Made by a program: the position numbers and the translations under genes. The notes under the pieces are model-generated. The model was not told the DNA's origin. It searched no databases and worked only from the letters and a program-made list of their open reading frames with translations. DNA of 38,145 nucleotides from JAHCIE01 sp034431435 (lineage in GTDB: Bacteria; Chloroflexota; Anaerolineae; Epilineales; JAHCIE01): assembly GCA_034431435.1 (NCBI GenBank), contig DAOUDG010000096.1:1-38145 (forward strand), in the 5' to 3' direction. Below, piece after piece: positions 36,670 to 38,145 of this stretch (positions are counted from its first letter, which is position 1; every line of letters starts with the position of its first letter).

Positions 36670-37866
36670 ATGGAACCAGCCCCGACTCAAGGCGGGGTCC
36701 GCCTGTCCAGCCTGGCCCTGGCGGGCGTCATCATTCTGAGTGTGCTGTTCGGCTGTCTGTTTGGGACGATGCTCGGCGGCGCGGGCGGCTTCCTGGGGGG
36801 CCGCAGCATGGAGGCGCGCAACGTGGCGCTCGCCCAACAGCGAGCCAGCGACCTGGAGCGCCAGTTGCGCGAGGCACAGAGTCAGCGGCCGGTGGCGCCG
36901 GCCGCGCCGACCACCCCGGCCGCGGCTGCGCCGGCTCGCCCTACCACGCCCGCGTCCGGCGCAGCGCCCGGCGCCGGCGCAACCGCCGCCCCACCCACGC
37001 GCGTGCCGACGGTGTTCCTGGGGGTGCGCTACAATATCCTGACCCCCGAAATCGCCGCGCAGGTCGGGCTGACGATCACCAATGGCGCGCTGATCGGCGA
37101 GGTGGTGCCGGGTAGTCCGGCCGAGAAGGCCGGTCTGTTGCCTGACGACATCATCACGGATGTCGATGGCAAACCCCTGGCGGAGAACTTCACCCTGGCC
37201 GACGCCGTGGCCGCGAAGAAGCCGGGCGACGCCCTCAAGATGAAGGTGTTCCGCGAGGGCAAGACCATCGACCTGACGGCGACACTGGCAGCGCCCGCCT
37301 CTGGCGCGCCCACCACGCCGTTGCCTGGCCCCGGCAGCCCGGCGGCTCCCGTCGCCCCACCCGCGGCGACGCCGCGTAGCCCGGCGGCCCCTGTCGCCAC
37401 GCCGCGCTCGCCTGGCGCGACGCCACGCCCTCCGGGCGCAGCGCCCCAGGCGACGCCGTCCCGTCCGCCGGGTGGACAAGCGCCCGACCGTCTCACTCCC
37501 GCGCCCGGTGGCCCGTCCTCGACGGCTCCCACCGGGCCGCGACCCTATTTGGGGGTTATGGTAGCGCCTGTGACCGAGGCGGCTGCCAGGGCCAGCGGCC
37601 TGCGGCAGGTGTCGGGGGTCGTGATCGAGAGTGTCATGCCTGCCAGCCCCGCCTACCAGGCGGGGCTGTTCGACGGCGATATTATTCTGGCCGTGGATGG
37701 GCGAGCGGTGGACGATAATCATCCGCTCGCGGCCCTGATGGCTCTCAAGCAGCCGGGTGACAAGACCACGTTGCGGGTCATCCGCAGTGGCAAGGAAGAG
37801 GACGTGGTGATTATGCTGGGGGCGACGACGGGCGATCGCGACCAGGCCCGCCCGACTGCGCCCTGA
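36670..37866 (+). CDS. Membrane-anchored protein with two PDZ domains, no protease domain
   Basis: A 398-residue protein. It starts with a single N-terminal hydrophobic segment (about 14-46, VIILSVLFGCLFGTMLGGAGGFLGG), followed by a short coiled coil (ARNVALAQQRASDLERQLREAQ, about 50-72). A Pro/Ala/Thr linker leads to PDZ1 (about 115-207: VFLGVRYNIL...EKAGLLPDDIITDVDGKPLAE). A second Pro/Ala/Arg-rich linker has tandem TPRSPAAPVA-like repeats. PDZ2 is about 290-385 (RPYLGVMVAPV...YQAGLFDGDIILAVDGRAVDD). No serine-protease residues are seen, so it is not HtrA itself. Similar PDZ-only proteins act as adaptors for proteases or scaffolds. It is 123 bp after htrA with a strong GAGGAGGAGG site and is likely cotranscribed. 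Confidence 0.86.
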   Translation: MEPAPTQGGVRLSSLALAGVIILSVLFGCLFGTMLGGAGGFLGGRSMEARNVALAQQRASDLERQLREAQSQRPVAPAAPTTPAAAAPARPTTPASGAAPGAGATAAPPTRVPTVFLGVRYNILTPEIAAQVGLTITNGALIGEVVPGSPAEKAGLLPDDIITDVDGKPLAENFTLADAVAAKKPGDALKMKVFREGKTIDLTATLAAPASGAPTTPLPGPGSPAAPVAPPAATPRSPAAPVATPRSPGATPRPPGAAPQATPSRPPGGQAPDRLTPAPGGPSSTAPTGPRPYLGVMVAPVTEAAARASGLRQVSGVVIESVMPASPAYQAGLFDGDIILAVDGRAVDDNHPLAALMALKQPGDKTTLRVIRSGKEEDVVIMLGATTGDRDQARPTAP

Positions 37867-37910
37867 AGCACAGGCTGCCGGGTGATTATTTCTATCTACT
37901 GAGGTGCTTT

Positions 37911-38145
37911 GTGACTCGATCCCGTTCCTGGCTGCTACTGGCGCTTGCGGCTGTGCTGGCCGTGTGCGCCCTGTGCACGGTCGTTGGCGCTATCGGGTGG
38001 GGCGCGCCGCGCCTGCAGAACGCCCTGGTGAGCGCGCCGCCCACCGCCACCCTGGCCGTCGCCCCAACGTCGCGCCCCGCCTCGCCTCCGAGTCCCGCGC
38101 CCACTGGCGCGGCCGCGGCGCCGCCAGCGCGGACGGCTGAGCCGA
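37911..38145 (+). CDS. N-terminus of another membrane-anchored protein with Pro/Ala stalk (cut by window edge)
   Basis: The frame starts at a GTG at 37911 with GAGG upstream and stays open to the window end. The visible 78 residues are a signal-anchor (VTRSRSWLLLALAAVLAVCALCTVVGAIGWG) followed by a Pro/Ala/Thr/Ser-rich stretch (SAPPTATLAVAPTSRPASPPSPAPTGAAAAPPARTAEP). The signal-anchor plus stalk layout is the same as in HtrA and the double-PDZ protein just upstream. The C-terminal domain is outside the window, so function cannot be said; a further protease or PDZ protein is a guess. Confidence 0.7.
   Translation, partial: MTRSRSWLLLALAAVLAVCALCTVVGAIGWGAPRLQNALVSAPPTATLAVAPTSRPASPPSPAPTGAAAAPPARTAEP

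Noticed and set aside
37250..37530. Tandem TPRSPAAPVA-like sequence as a DNA repeat
   Set aside because: It is in frame and reflects a Pro/Ala/Arg-rich protein linker; no exact DNA repeat units or CRISPR-like spacing.

Overview
The window is GC-rich (roughly two thirds G+C), densely packed bacterial chromosome with about 40 genes. I see no rRNA, tRNA, CRISPR, phage or transposase genes. Gene content suggests an aerobic or facultative heterotroph: an acyl-CoA dehydrogenase, a ferredoxin-linked 2-oxoacid oxidoreductase with gamma-alpha fusion, an F420-type (DDN-family) nitroreductase, Pro/Ala/Thr-rich extracytoplasmic proteins, several lipoproteins and a DoxX-type membrane protein. Together these fit Chloroflexota best, with Actinomycetota as the alternative. 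This is inference from gene content, not a phylogenetic result.

Layout. 1-8743 is almost entirely minus strand: a truncated cytochrome c, rdgB, an M1 metallopeptidase, a TPR/lytic transglycosylase lipoprotein, a Yip1 protein, and a compact run made of an antitoxin/VapC pair, an unknown 144-aa protein, a Nudix hydrolase and an alpha/alpha-toroid protein. 8744-9112 is a divergent intergenic region with two good promoters and an unusual series of adjacent dyads. 9113-22574 is all plus strand: acyl-CoA dehydrogenase, a phospholipase-D lipoprotein, HAD phosphatase, metallo-beta-lactamase-fold hydrolase, glycerol-kinase-like FGGY kinase, MazG-like pyrophosphohydrolase, GH42 beta-galactosidase, ABM monooxygenase, Fe-ADH-fold dehydrogenase, GMC oxidoreductase and a sugar isomerase, which suggests carbohydrate/polyol catabolism. 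22689-30343 is minus strand: PHP hydrolase, DDN-family reductase, korBA, a small acidic protein, aldo/keto reductase, tandem universal stress protein and a DoxX-like protein. 30605-38145 is plus strand: two complete two-component systems in tandem (kinase-regulator, regulator-kinase), then an HtrA protease, a membrane-anchored double-PDZ protein and the start of another anchored protein with a Pro/Ala stalk.

The right end is the most interesting part. It looks like a signalling and cell-envelope protein quality-control island. A soluble PAS-GAF kinase with an NtrC-like-receiver/OmpR-like-output regulator is followed by a membrane kinase system and its likely target, HtrA, whose upstream region carries CTTAG direct repeats spaced by 11 bp. 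The kinase operon is divergent from doxX and usp, and an AT-rich dyad overlaps the doxX -35 region. Across the window, intergenic regions often hold long perfect stem-loops without a U-tract.
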